This document shows, one piece after another, positions 1 through 7,897 of a stretch of 35,251 nt of DNA. The notes beneath the pieces were generated by a model. That model was not told where the DNA came from. It saw only the letters and a program-made list of their open reading frames with translations, and ran no database searches. Position numbers and translations under genes: made by a program. This DNA comes from RECH01 sp964431105 (GTDB lineage: Bacteria; Cyanobacteriota; Cyanobacteriia; RECH01), in contig CAYSIR010000009.1 of NCBI GenBank assembly GCA_964431105.1, positions 1 to 35,251 on the forward strand, given 5' to 3'. How positions within the stretch are numbered: the first letter of the stretch is position 1; each line of letters opens with the position of its first letter.

Positions 1-87
1 ATTGGGAGAGGGATTTAGGGTGAGGGCGTAAAGGTGACATGCACCCCTTCGCCGTCACCACAGGTGCAAACGATCCGAACATTCCAG

Positions 88-450
88 CTAAGGGCGAGCA
101 ATGGGCTGCCCAGAGCGATCGCCCTTACCAAAGACCGGAGCCGGATCAAGTCCAGAAATTTGGCTAAACTGTTCGGCAGTGAGAGTGCTGACAATTGGGT
201 GATCATCCCAACTCTTGAGCTTTTCGTGCGCCTGATTTAGAAATTCAACGCCGCGCACCATCGGCACGCTCGCCCAAGCATCAACCAACGTTTCGACCAA
301 CGCCAACTCAACAAGGGGGGGCTGATAGCGATCGAGCAATTCATTAATATGTGCCTCAAACTGAATCGGTTGCTGCCCGTCCAGGTTGTAGCTACTGACA
401 ATATGCTTCACGCGCTGGCGGCCTAACTCTTCTTGAATATCTATAAGCAT
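88..450 (-). CDS. conserved-looking hypothetical protein, 120 aa
   Basis: I do not recognise a family. The frame runs from an ATG to a stop entirely inside the window and encodes a soluble, acidic, mostly helical-looking protein with no signal peptide or membrane segment. The N-terminal two thirds (for example the stretch HINELLDRYQPPLVELALVE, residues about 54-73) has the regular hydrophobic spacing of a real protein, and a short variable tail follows (GKGDRSGQPIARP). Nothing lies close upstream: a 770-bp spacer separates it from the next gene. The frame and composition support a real gene; the function is unknown. Confidence 0.6.
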   Translation of the reverse strand: MLIDIQEELGRQRVKHIVSSYNLDGQQPIQFEAHINELLDRYQPPLVELALVETLVDAWASVPMVRGVEFLNQAHEKLKSWDDHPIVSTLTAEQFSQISGLDPAPVFGKGDRSGQPIARP

Positions 451-1220
451 GGGCTTGGTAAACCTAATTTACCCGCAGTTTGACTGTTCACATCGCCGGA
501 TCTGCTAGACGCTGAGACGGCCGGGGTTGAGCATCTACAGTCAGAGCTAACCGTTTTGATGCCGCATCTGCCCGCAGGCATTCCCGCTAAAGCCTCTCAT
601 CGACGGCTCTGACAAATGACGACGAGAGCGCTACCCTATTCTGGTTGGGAACGATGGCATCTGACGCCATTCTGACCCAATCCTTCAAAATTCTTAAACC
701 TTAACAGACCGGCGCTAGCAGCGGACATTGTAAAAACTGTTCGGTTCTTGCCTGAGTTCGTTATCGTTTGGCTGAGAGCCGTGGCATCCATGTCAGGATT
801 TTATATGGCTGCGCCTTTCGTTGATGGACAAAACTGGCTAACCCCCGCCACACTAGCTAGGACACCGAACTTCTACGTTGCCTAAAATCGTCTAGGGTCG
901 GGGTTTCCGCGTCTAGGGCAGAATCCTTTATCCGTCAGTGCCCACACGACAAAAAATGATGCCCCCTAGAGGGCAGCCGTTGGCGCAATCCGGCTGAGCC
1001 AAGTCCGGTTCATCGATTAAGAATTCCCGCACCTTTAGAGCTATCCATCACACAAAAGTCGCCAGACCTTTTGCCTCACCACCGCTTTGGCGGTCACCCA
1101 GAGTCTCTGTTTTTGAACAAAGGAATTTGGGTTTTAGCAAGATTTGCGTCATGGATAGCTTTTGGGGCGGTGTATTGGCAAACGCGAAGGCGTGTTGTCC
1201 ATTGACGAGTTGTGGCTGCA
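451..1220. other. 770-bp spacer without a supportable gene
   Basis: No frame here has both a start and protein-like length. The right part holds one copy of repeat A (1041-1158, minus orientation). Around 961-976 a short palindrome (TGCCC, six-base loop, GGGCA) is visible. The rest shows nothing I can name. Confidence 0.5.
1041..1158 (-). repeat. repeat A, copy 1 (about 118 bp, MITE-like)
   Basis: The copy runs from CTATCCATCACACAAAAG to GTCATGGATAG. Read on the minus strand it matches the other copies of the window almost throughout: the terminal CTATCC/GGATAG inverted repeat, the internal CTCTGGGTGACC-type block and the GAGGCAAAAGGTCTGGCGA motif. The bases flanking it do not form a clear direct repeat, so any target duplication has decayed. 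It lies wholly between genes. Confidence 0.8.
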
Positions 1221-1862
1221 CTAGCGATCGCCGTTTAGAGGCGTGAACTGAAGTAAGGGTTCAGTGCGGATGGCGGGCTGAGATGGCGTATCCGTCAACG
1301 CTTCTTCAATGAGTCGTTCATCATCGGTGACTAAGTTGGGTGCATAGTCGATTGCCCGGTCATCTGCTGCAATACAAATATTCATAGCCGCGATCGCCCC
1401 CAAGTCAATTTCACGGCGCAACCCCACCACACAGTCTGAAAATTCGAGGGGCAGCAAACTCCGGCGGCAATAGTCCAAGGAATCCAGCGATGCCACGCTT
1501 TCTGTATCGCGGTCAATATCGGTTACACATTCCGCTAAATCTAGGGGACGGCGCACTCGCTTACAGCCTTCTAGGGCATCTTCTGCTAAAACAGGGGTTC
1601 GATCATCGATATGGGTGACGCATCGGGCTAGGTCTCTTGGATGCAGGGCAGCAGCACAGGCTTCGGATGCGGCGGCTGGGGTGATTCCGTTTTGCAGCAA
1701 TCGACTGGCGCAGGCTTGATATTCATTGCCCCTAAAGTTAAATGGGAACACTGCGTAGGCCGGAGCAATGGGCATACTGGCGATCGCGAGGCCGGTTGCC
1801 ATGGCCAACGGCACTGCTTTGGATGAATGCGTAGAGCGTGCTTTCAAGAAATAATGTTGCAT
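1221..1862 (-). CDS. secreted protein with 32-residue two-cysteine repeats, 213 aa
   Basis: The protein is probably exported to the periplasm or thylakoid lumen. A basic N-terminus (residues 1-15) precedes a hydrophobic core (VPLAMATGLAIASM) and a cleavage-type motif AYA at about residue 41. The mature part contains tandem repeats of about 32 residues. Each has a Cys at position 1 and another at 13, with a PxDLAxCVTDID-like core; three repeats are clear and a half repeat stands before and after. The even Cys number per repeat suggests disulphides, which is inference. The start chosen is the first ATG downstream of an assembly gap at 1876-1975. A start inside the gap cannot be excluded, because the frame stays open to it. 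The function is unknown. Confidence 0.7.
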   Translation of the reverse strand: MQHYFLKARSTHSSKAVPLAMATGLAIASMPIAPAYAVFPFNFRGNEYQACASRLLQNGITPAAASEACAAALHPRDLARCVTHIDDRTPVLAEDALEGCKRVRRPLDLAECVTDIDRDTESVASLDSLDYCRRSLLPLEFSDCVVGLRREIDLGAIAAMNICIAADDRAIDYAPNLVTDDERLIEEALTDTPSQPAIRTEPLLQFTPLNGDR

Positions 1863-1875
1863 AACTTTGCAGTGG

Positions 1876-1975
1876 NNNNNNNNNNNNNNNNNNNNNNNNN
1901 NNNNNNNNNNNNNNNNNNNNNNNNNNNNNNNNNNNNNNNNNNNNNNNNNNNNNNNNNNNNNNNNNNNNNNNNNNN
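1876..1975. other. assembly gap, 100 N
   Basis: This is exactly 100 N, the usual placeholder for a gap of unknown length. It removes the promoter and possibly the true start of the secreted Cys-repeat protein. Confidence 0.95.
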
Positions 1976-2753
1976 GCAAGATAAGGGCTTGACTGCCTTT
2001 TGAAGACCTTTGCGTGTCTGAGACACAGCGAGGCTAGAGGCTATTGAGGGAGCAGGGTTGCTGAAGAGCCGTTTAGAGCGTATCTATAGCGATCGGTGGC
2101 AAGTGACGCTTAATGTCCAGCCATCTGGAATGGCTATGGAAACTGGACGTTGAGAAAGCGATCGCTATTTCAGCAAACCGTACCACAGCCCTAGGATAGT
2201 CTGAGACCCTGCAACGGTACGAAAGCCTAGCCTGACCTAGCCGCATCTCGTCAAATTTGGTTGAACTCTGGGGTATGGCGTTGAGCAGAAAGCGGAGGGA
2301 TGTTTTGTGCATCCCATAAAAATCCCATGCCCTAGACGGCTACTGCCACAAACCGCATGAGTTGAGACAGCGCGAACCAGATGCCCAGGTAGCGCGAAGC
2401 TGCTGATAATTGTGCATTGGGCGCGGCAATTGCGCTAGGTGGATTTGATGGGGGCAGGTGCCCTGATTTTGGCAGGGACTTTAGCGTGGATGTTCACTCA
2501 ACAAAGGCATTTTAGTATTGTGGCTGCGTCATAAAATGCAAATTAAACCGCAAATAGATATTAACGGTCTGCGGATTTGTATTGAAATAGACAGCAAATT
2601 AACGTAAATCTCGCTTCGCAGCGATCGCTAGCCTGTCCTCAGTCGTTTTCTAGCCTGTGAAGTGTTGACTGTTTTGGGGGCAAATCATCAGCATGGGTGA
2701 TAATCTAAAGCCAGCGATCGCCAGGATTGGATGCCGAGCATCAACCCTGGCTG
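1976..2753. other. spacer without a convincing gene; possible remnant
   Basis: A 79-codon minus frame (2073-2312) is open but has low-complexity composition, and I do not support it. At 2327-2497 (minus) a frame of 57 codons without a start codon ends in a hydrophobic segment (RYLGIWFALSQLMRFVAVAV), which could be the C-terminal remnant of a membrane protein. No in-frame ATG precedes that hydrophobic end. Confidence 0.3.
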
Positions 2754-3116
2754 ATGTTGAACTTGATAGGAGAACAGCGGGACACATCCGTGAAGTATTT
2801 CTTTTTGTCTGAGGGTTGGGTCGTGGGTCGAGTGTGGGGGGTCGGCGGCTTGTGGGATGAACTCGCATGGCGGCGCAATCCCGAAATTCATCAGATGAAT
2901 CTCTGCATTATGGAGCAGGGCGAAACGCTATGGCTGCATCGGGTGGAGGATGCGGTCGTGATGGTTGAAGTCAAGCCGAGTCAGAGTGCGAACTCGCGGT
3001 CGATTGGGCAAGTCGTGCTAAAGCGTCTCATTTCAGCCGAGCAGGTGTTGGAACTGCTCTGCCAGTCTGATGCGCTCCTGCCTCAGACGGCGATCGCCAA
3101 CCAAGTGCTGACTTGA
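2754..3116 (+). CDS. hypothetical protein, about 120 aa
   Basis: I do not recognise a named family. The protein is small and soluble, with a Trp/Gly-rich central part (SEGWVVGRVWGVGGLWDE) followed by a beta-strand-like segment (LCIMEQGETLWLHRV) and a helical C-terminus. The frame is open from a TTG at 2727, nine codons upstream. I prefer the ATG at 2754, though neither start has a convincing ribosome binding site. It converges with thiL, whose stop lies 20 bp away on the other strand. The function is unknown. Confidence 0.6.
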   Translation: MLNLIGEQRDTSVKYFFLSEGWVVGRVWGVGGLWDELAWRRNPEIHQMNLCIMEQGETLWLHRVEDAVVMVEVKPSQSANSRSIGQVVLKRLISAEQVLELLCQSDALLPQTAIANQVLT

Positions 3117-3136
3117 GAGTTTGAGCAACAGCTTGA

Positions 3137-4168
3137 TTAAAAGTGCTGAAAGCCGTGGCTGAGGGATAGGGTTTGGCGGTAGGTCGGGTCATGGCGATCG
3201 CGCACTGTAATGTCGGGTGAATCGATGATGCAGCCAATGATGACGGCTCCGGGCAGTTGCTGAATGAAGCGCTCGGCTAGGTCAACGGGCAAGCTCAGCA
3301 CCAGTTCAAAATCTTCGCCGCCGTAGAGCGTCCAGTCGAGGGCTTGCTGTGGCGATCGCCAGGCTATCAGTGCGGGCGGAATGGGAAGCTGCGATCGCTC
3401 CAGAACTGCGCCTACGCCACTAGACTGACACAATTGCACGATGGCATCTGCTAGCCCATCGCTGCTGTCTATGCCAGCAATGCCGCGATCGCTAGTCCAG
3501 ATGCCAATGCGGTCAAGGATTAACGATACATCTAGACGAGGGCGAGGGCGCTGGTGCGATCGCTTCAGTTCAGCCTGTTGCTCAGCGGTGAGCGGGCAGG
3601 ACGCATCGGGATGCAGCAATAGTTCTAGACCGGCGCGCGAGGCTCCGTGCTGCCCCGTTGCCACAATGGCATCGCCCGGCTGGGCTGCCGTTCGTTTCAA
3701 AATGCGATGGGGATCGACCTGCCCAAGGGCGGTAATCGCTAGGCTTAGCACCGGGGATCGGCAAATGTCGCCACCTGCGATCGCCGTGTCATACGCTTGG
3801 GCACAGTCTGCCATGCCACGATATAGGTCGTCGATCCAGTTTACAGGCACGTCCCCCGGCAAGCTCAGCCCGACGGTCAACCCCAGGGGCGCTGCACCCA
3901 TGGCAGCCAGGTCAGACAGGTTGGTGGCGATCGCTCGCCATCCCGCATCGGCCGGGGTCATGGTTGGTTGGGGCGTTGCGAGTCCCAAGCTAAAATGCAC
4001 ACCGTCTACTAAAACATCGGTGCTGACGACGAGCGATCGCCCTGGGTCAACTGCCAGTATGGCCGCATCATCGCCAATCATATCGGGTGGACAATAGTGC
4101 TGAAGGCGTTGCAGCAGTCCATGTTCGCCAATATCACTCACGCGCAAACTCGATAAAGGTTGGGGCAT
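3137..4168 (-). CDS. thiL: thiamine-monophosphate kinase ThiL
   Basis: ThiL phosphorylates thiamine monophosphate with ATP to make thiamine diphosphate, the active cofactor, in the cytosol. The 343-residue length fits the family. Characteristic motifs appear in order: GDDAA (32-36), VSTDVLVDGVHF (48-59), NLSDLAAMGAAPLG (83-96), GGDICRS (132-138, usually GGDT), SSDGL and GGEDFELV near residue 290. These are the PurM/AIR-synthase-like nucleotide and Mg2+ binding signatures. The start lies 15 bp after the stop of the RNA methyltransferase gene upstream on the same strand, so the two are probably co-transcribed. No clear Shine-Dalgarno precedes the ATG. Confidence 0.95.
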   Translation of the reverse strand: MPQPLSSLRVSDIGEHGLLQRLQHYCPPDMIGDDAAILAVDPGRSLVVSTDVLVDGVHFSLGLATPQPTMTPADAGWRAIATNLSDLAAMGAAPLGLTVGLSLPGDVPVNWIDDLYRGMADCAQAYDTAIAGGDICRSPVLSLAITALGQVDPHRILKRTAAQPGDAIVATGQHGASRAGLELLLHPDASCPLTAEQQAELKRSHQRPRPRLDVSLILDRIGIWTSDRGIAGIDSSDGLADAIVQLCQSSGVGAVLERSQLPIPPALIAWRSPQQALDWTLYGGEDFELVLSLPVDLAERFIQQLPGAVIIGCIIDSPDITVRDRHDPTYRQTLSLSHGFQHF

Positions 4169-4183
4169 AGGAGAATCATCGGG

Positions 4184-5128
4184 TTAATGCAATCGTACCG
4201 CGAGGCGATCGCCCCAATCGGGGAGCGGCAGGGCAGAACCAGAAGCGACATGGTGCAGCAATAGGGTAAATGCGCCAGCACCCAGTCCATCCTGGGGAAA
4301 CATTCGATAACAGGGGCGATCGCTCAAGTGCGAGGCATAGTCAGCAAGGTGAGGAATGGCGATCGCCTCAAACTGTGGAAACCGCTCCAGCAACCAATCC
4401 ACAACCTGCTCATTTTCGTCGGGCGAATAGGCACAAGTCATATAGGCTAAGTATCCTCCCGGTGCCACCAGATGGACAGAGTTCGCCAAAATTCGCTTTT
4501 GGCGGTTAGCGTTTTTGTTGATAGTGACGGGATGGAAACAGCCGGGCGCTTTGCCACCTTTGGCCAGTAGCGATTGTCCGGTGCAAGGCGCATCCACTAC
4601 CACCAAGTCTGCCGTGTGGGGCATCTGCTCAGCCAGAACGTGGGGATCGGCGCTGAGGCTAAGGCTGGGCGATAATCGGCAGCGGTTGAGGTTCGATCGC
4701 AATGCTGGCAATCGCTTGCCAATGGTCTCATTGCAAATGAGCAGATGGGGATGGCGCGATCGCCACACAAATGCACTTTTGCCGCCCGGCGACGCACAAA
4801 CATCAACGGCAACGCGAATCGGCGAGGCGATCGCTTCCACCACCGAAGCCGCAAACACCGATGAAAAATCCAGACAGTAAAAATAACCGGCATCGTGCAG
4901 GGGATGTTTACCGGGCTGGGTGTCGAGGGGCAGGCGATCAACAAACGAGGGTTGCCAGGGGAGTGGGGCGATCGCCTCAAACGGTGATTCCGACTCATGA
5001 CACCACAAAATGCAGGGATGAAACCGGGAGGGGTGCATCAGCGCATGGACAAAGGCATCCTGTTGATCCGGGCGATCGCCAAACAATCGACGGCTCAACT
5101 TCAGCAATAGGTTGGACGGTTTGGACAT
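4184..5128 (-). CDS. RsmB/NOP family class I SAM-dependent RNA (cytosine-5) methyltransferase
   Basis: The protein probably transfers a methyl group from SAM to C5 of a cytosine in rRNA or tRNA. The NOL1/NOP2/Sun core is intact: DVCASPGGKS (109-118, SAM binding), DAPCTG (179-184, conserved motif IV Cys) and TCAYSPDENE (231-240, the second motif Cys, C232, usually the covalent nucleophile). The 314-residue length lacks a long N-terminal NusB-like domain, so it is shorter than classical RsmB, and the exact RNA target cannot be read from the sequence. It precedes thiL by 15 bp in the same orientation. HIP1 octamers interrupt the gene repeatedly, as in its neighbours. Confidence 0.9.
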   Translation of the reverse strand: MSKPSNLLLKLSRRLFGDRPDQQDAFVHALMHPSRFHPCILWCHESESPFEAIAPLPWQPSFVDRLPLDTQPGKHPLHDAGYFYCLDFSSVFAASVVEAIASPIRVAVDVCASPGGKSAFVWRSRHPHLLICNETIGKRLPALRSNLNRCRLSPSLSLSADPHVLAEQMPHTADLVVVDAPCTGQSLLAKGGKAPGCFHPVTINKNANRQKRILANSVHLVAPGGYLAYMTCAYSPDENEQVVDWLLERFPQFEAIAIPHLADYASHLSDRPCYRMFPQDGLGAGAFTLLLHHVASGSALPLPDWGDRLAVRLH

Positions 5129-5209
5129 TCAGATGCAGCTCGGATGCAGGTTGCTGGAGCAGCGGGATCGCTACCCTACAAATTCTAGAGGCCCAGCGAA
5201 AGTCACGGC

Positions 5210-5692
5210 TTAGGGCAGGGGGTCAGAATCATCCCCATAGGAATCAGTTAATGAATTGGGCGATCGCCGTTGGCCCAGTTGGCAATTGACTTGAGTTTCT
5301 AAAAATACCAGCACATCCGCAATAGTCTGGGGGGTAAACTGATCCAACTGTTCGCTGAAGTCAATGCCGAAGCGATGGCAAAAATCTTCACACAGGCACA
5401 GTTCCCAGTCAAACCAGCAGACGAGCGTCCATTGCAAATCATCATCCAAGCGATCGCCAGGGCGCAAACGTGAAACAGGCAGTCCTGAATATTTCTCAAG
5501 ATGGGTGTAGGCAAAGGTCGCAACAGCCATAGAAATTCCCCACGTTTCCCTCAAGCCGCTGGCCCAGCGATCGAGAGTCATAGGCGTGCGATCGCACAAC
5601 CAGCGGTTGACCTTGCGGCGAATTTTCACGTCCGGGCTAAGGGCGCGATAGGTTGCCGCCGTTTGAAATAAATGCTTAAACGCTTTCCACAT
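5210..5692 (-). CDS. hypothetical protein, 160 aa
   Basis: I do not recognise a named family. A basic N-terminal segment (residues 1-50, rich in Lys/Arg) is followed by a segment of about 65 residues that begins LRPGDRLDDDLQW and ends FTPQTIADVLVFLETQV. That layout (a DxLxxDL-type entry, helices, a final helix starting PQTIADV) resembles acyl-carrier-like domains. I see no obvious phosphopantetheine serine in the expected place, so this is only a structural suggestion. The last 20 residues are polar and likely disordered. It lies 81 bp upstream of the RNA methyltransferase gene in the same orientation and may be in one operon with it and thiL. Confidence 0.65.
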   Translation of the reverse strand: MWKAFKHLFQTAATYRALSPDVKIRRKVNRWLCDRTPMTLDRWASGLRETWGISMAVATFAYTHLEKYSGLPVSRLRPGDRLDDDLQWTLVCWFDWELCLCEDFCHRFGIDFSEQLDQFTPQTIADVLVFLETQVNCQLGQRRSPNSLTDSYGDDSDPLP

Positions 5693-5787
5693 AGCCTGAA
5701 GGATGTCGCTGTTCCTGTCCCGACCCTCTCCTTCAGTGTTCCCAAATTGTCATGAATCTCACAAACGACCGGCTGCCCCACTTCTCC

Positions 5788-5927
5788 CATGCCGTAGGCC
5801 ATCCATTACGCAGATTTCGCTGAAACCCGCCGTTCTCGTTTCAAAAACGAGGACTCTGAGTGTCCGCTAGAAGGGGTATGACGCAAAAGGTCTAGTGACT
5901 TTTGCGTAATGCATAGCATGCCGTAGG
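5788..5927 (+). repeat. repeat A, copy 2, with 11-bp flanking direct repeats
   Basis: The element occupies about 5799-5916 (118 bp). The 11-bp sequence CATGCCGTAGG stands immediately before it (5788-5798) and after it (5917-5927), which looks like a target-site duplication. The ends are inverted repeats (CCATCCATTACGCA / TGCGTAATGCATAG). Inside are a small hairpin CTCGTTT-CAA-AAACGAG and a terminal 9-bp perfect hairpin, ACGCAAAAG (5881-5889) with CTTTTGCGT (5899-5907), around the loop GTCTAGTGA. It is the best-preserved copy in this window. Confidence 0.85.
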
Positions 5928-5972
5928 CCAAACGCTGGAATGTTTAGGACGCTGACAAACTATAGAAACCCA

Positions 5973-6054
5973 GGTGCTGCTGAATGGCAGGATAAATTGG
6001 AACAGCGGTTCAGTTCATAGAACTTTAAAATTCATCCCCGGAATCAGCAACGCC
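5973..6054 (+). repeat. repeat B, copy 1 (about 82 bp)
   Basis: This segment matches 30714-30797 closely, including the shared blocks GCTGAAT, TTCATAGAACTTTAAAATTC (TTCATTCAACTCTAAAATTC in the other copy) and ATCCCCGGAATCAGCA. Its ends are imperfect inverted repeats: GGTGCTGCTGA at the left against AATCAGCAACGCC at the right. The short length and lack of coding fit a MITE or an insertion-sequence end remnant. Confidence 0.65.
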
Positions 6055-6101
6055 AAACCCCATCAGCGATGGCGATCGGGCAGGCGATGGGCGTTTAAGC
6101 G

Positions 6102-6284
6102 ATGGACGAAGGCTGGGATCAAAGAATGGACGAAGGNNNNNNNNNNNNNNNNNNNNNNNNNNNNNNNNNNNNNNNNNNNNNNNNNNNNNNNNNNNNNNNN
6201 NNNNNNNNNNNNNNNNNNNNNNNNNNNNNNNNNNNNATGGACGAAGGCTGGGATCAAAGAATGGACGAAGGTTGGGATCAAAGA
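6102..6284 (+). repeat. 24-bp tandem repeat (minisatellite) interrupted by an assembly gap
   Basis: The unit is ATGGACGAAGG followed by CTGGGATCAAAGA. One full unit stands at 6102-6125 and a partial one at 6126-6136. After the 100-N gap come full units at 6237-6260 and 6261-6284, the last with one C to T change. Because 24 is a multiple of three, every frame is open and repetitive (MDEGWDQR in one frame, WTKAGIKE in another, FVHSLIPA on the other strand). The array ends about 15 bp beyond the stop codon of the VOC gene. The true copy number is unknown because the assembly broke inside it. Confidence 0.9.
6137..6236. other. assembly gap, 100 N, inside the 24-bp tandem repeat
   Basis: A placeholder gap. 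Both edges are inside the same 24-bp repeat, so collapse of the repeat during assembly is the likely cause. Confidence 0.95.
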
Positions 6285-6299
6285 GATGACAGCTCTTGG

Positions 6300-6662
6300 C
6301 TAAAGCTCTGATAATTCAACCACATTGCCATCGGGATCATAAGTAAACAACGCTGCTCGCCCTGATGCACTCATTTGTACCGGATAGCCTTGTTCGGTTA
6401 GCGCTGCCTTAGCGGTTTGGATGTCTGTCACGGCAAAGGCAATGTGGCGGTTGCGCCCCCATTTTTGCGAGTTGTGTAATCCGTGGGGCGTGTCGGCATC
6501 TACTAGCAAATGAAGTTGATAGTCGCCCACTTGATACCATACTCCTGGATAGCGGAGTGAGCGATCGACTTGTTCTAAGCCCAGCACTGTGCCGTAAAAC
6601 GCTTGGGCCCGTTCCAAGTCTCTAACCAAAATGGCGGTGTGTAGCGATCGCACAATGCCCAC
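6300..6662 (-). CDS. VOC-family (glyoxalase/dioxygenase fold) protein, 120 aa
   Basis: The protein has the vicinal oxygen chelate fold found in glyoxalase I, fosfomycin-resistance proteins and extradiol dioxygenases; its substrate is unknown. It opens with the typical LHTAILVRDLERAQAFYGTV segment, has GLEQVDRSLRYPGVWYQVGD in the first beta-alpha module and closes with FTYDPDGNVVELSEL. Likely metal ligands by position are H8, H51 or H73 and E117. I chose the GTG at 6660-6662 because GGAGG (6670-6674, read on the minus strand) stands 7 bases upstream and the domain begins right there. An upstream ATG at 6770 would add 36 unrelated-looking residues. The gene ends against the 24-bp tandem repeat. 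Confidence 0.88.
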   Translation of the reverse strand: MGIVRSLHTAILVRDLERAQAFYGTVLGLEQVDRSLRYPGVWYQVGDYQLHLLVDADTPHGLHNSQKWGRNRHIAFAVTDIQTAKAALTEQGYPVQMSASGRAALFTYDPDGNVVELSEL

Positions 6663-6999
6663 AGGATTTCCTCCAAACTCAACGCTGTTAACAACTATAT
6701 TAGAGGCGGCTTGCAATGCTTTAGCGGTGCTTCGGAAAGCGCTGATTCTCAGATTAGGCTGACGTTGCAACGCCTAACACAAGCGCCTAGGCTTAACGTA
6801 TGAAACTGGCATCTGCGTCTTGATCTAAGTTCTCATAGCTAGACAGTCTCACGGACTAAAATCTTCACAGCCCACTCGTCTCACAGCCCACTCGTCTCAC
6901 AGCCAAAACAGTGCGATCGCGCCAACCCATGCCACAACACGGAATGACTGTTGTAGGCTTGGTCTGAAGATGATCTGAAGATGAATGGAGAATACCCCA

Positions 7000-7698
7000 A
7001 TGAAGGGCAAGCACGTTTTATTGACTGGTGGCACTGGCGGACTCGGACTGGGCGTGACGCCGGCCGTGCTGCGGCAAGGGGTGGCATCGCTGACGATTCC
7101 TTACCGCAGCCCCCAAGATGTAGAACGATTGAAGGGACGGCTCTCTCCGGCAGCGTTATCCCAAGTTCGGTTTGTTGCCAGCGATTTGATGCAAGAATCG
7201 GCGGTGGAAGCTTTAGTGAATGATCTAGAACGGGTGGATGTGCTGATTCATCTGGTGGGAGGCTTTTCGATGGGCAGTACCCATGAGTATGACCTAAGTG
7301 CTTGGCAGCACGATATGGATTTGAATCTGACGACTACTTTTCTGGTTTGTAAACATAGTCTCCGGCGAATGCGGGAACAGGGCTACGGGCGCATGGTGAC
7401 GGTTGGCTCGCGGGGAGCGATCGAACCGGGCGCTCAATTGGCGGCATACTGCGCCTCGAAGGCTGGGGTTGTGGCGCTCACTAAAGCGATCGCAGCCGAA
7501 ACCCAAGGGATGAACATCACCGCGAATGTGGTTTTGCCTAGCATTATTGATACCCCTACCAACCGTGAAGCAATGGGAACCGATCCAGCTAATCAGTGGG
7601 TGAAGCCAGAATCGTTAGCTGAGGTCATCTGCTTTCTAGCGTCCGATGCGGCTCAGGATCTGCGGGGGGCGGCTGTGCCAGTGTACGGCAATAGCTAA
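7000..7698 (+). CDS. short-chain dehydrogenase/reductase (SDR), 232 aa
   Basis: This is an NAD(P)-dependent oxidoreductase of the classical SDR type; the substrate is unknown. The coenzyme-binding motif TGGTGGLG (9-16), a conserved Asn in DLNLTTTF (N109), the catalytic Ser (S137, TVGSRG) and the YxxxK pair (Y150, K154 in YCASK) are all present, and the C-terminus has the usual FLASDAAQDLRGAAVPVYG ending. Length fits the family. I chose ATG 7000, preceded by GGAG 9 bases upstream. An in-frame ATG at 6985 would add five residues. It stands alone between the VOC gene on the other strand and the kinase gene 199 bp downstream. Confidence 0.92.
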   Translation: MKGKHVLLTGGTGGLGLGVTPAVLRQGVASLTIPYRSPQDVERLKGRLSPAALSQVRFVASDLMQESAVEALVNDLERVDVLIHLVGGFSMGSTHEYDLSAWQHDMDLNLTTTFLVCKHSLRRMREQGYGRMVTVGSRGAIEPGAQLAAYCASKAGVVALTKAIAAETQGMNITANVVLPSIIDTPTNREAMGTDPANQWVKPESLAEVICFLASDAAQDLRGAAVPVYGNS

Positions 7699-7897
7699 GA
7701 GCGATCGCTCGTTTGGGCTGGCTTGCGTTAACGCCATGCGTTATCGGGAATGGGGCAGCGGGTCTCGGTAGAATCCCCTAGATGTGGCAAGGTGTTGACG
7801 GCGCAATGTAGACGATGCAATGTACGGCATGCCTGTATCTGCCCAGCCCACCCGATTCCCCGGTTTGTCCAGTTCTTTAAGCTCTCGGAATACGCCA

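Noticed and set aside
2073..2312. 79-codon minus-strand frame
   Set aside because: Ser/Arg-rich composition, no ribosome binding site or motif, in a region without other coding signals.
5974..6303. 109-codon plus frame through the 24-bp repeat
   Set aside because: It is open only because the repeat unit is a multiple of three and the gap is translated as unknown residues; repeat B supplies its start.
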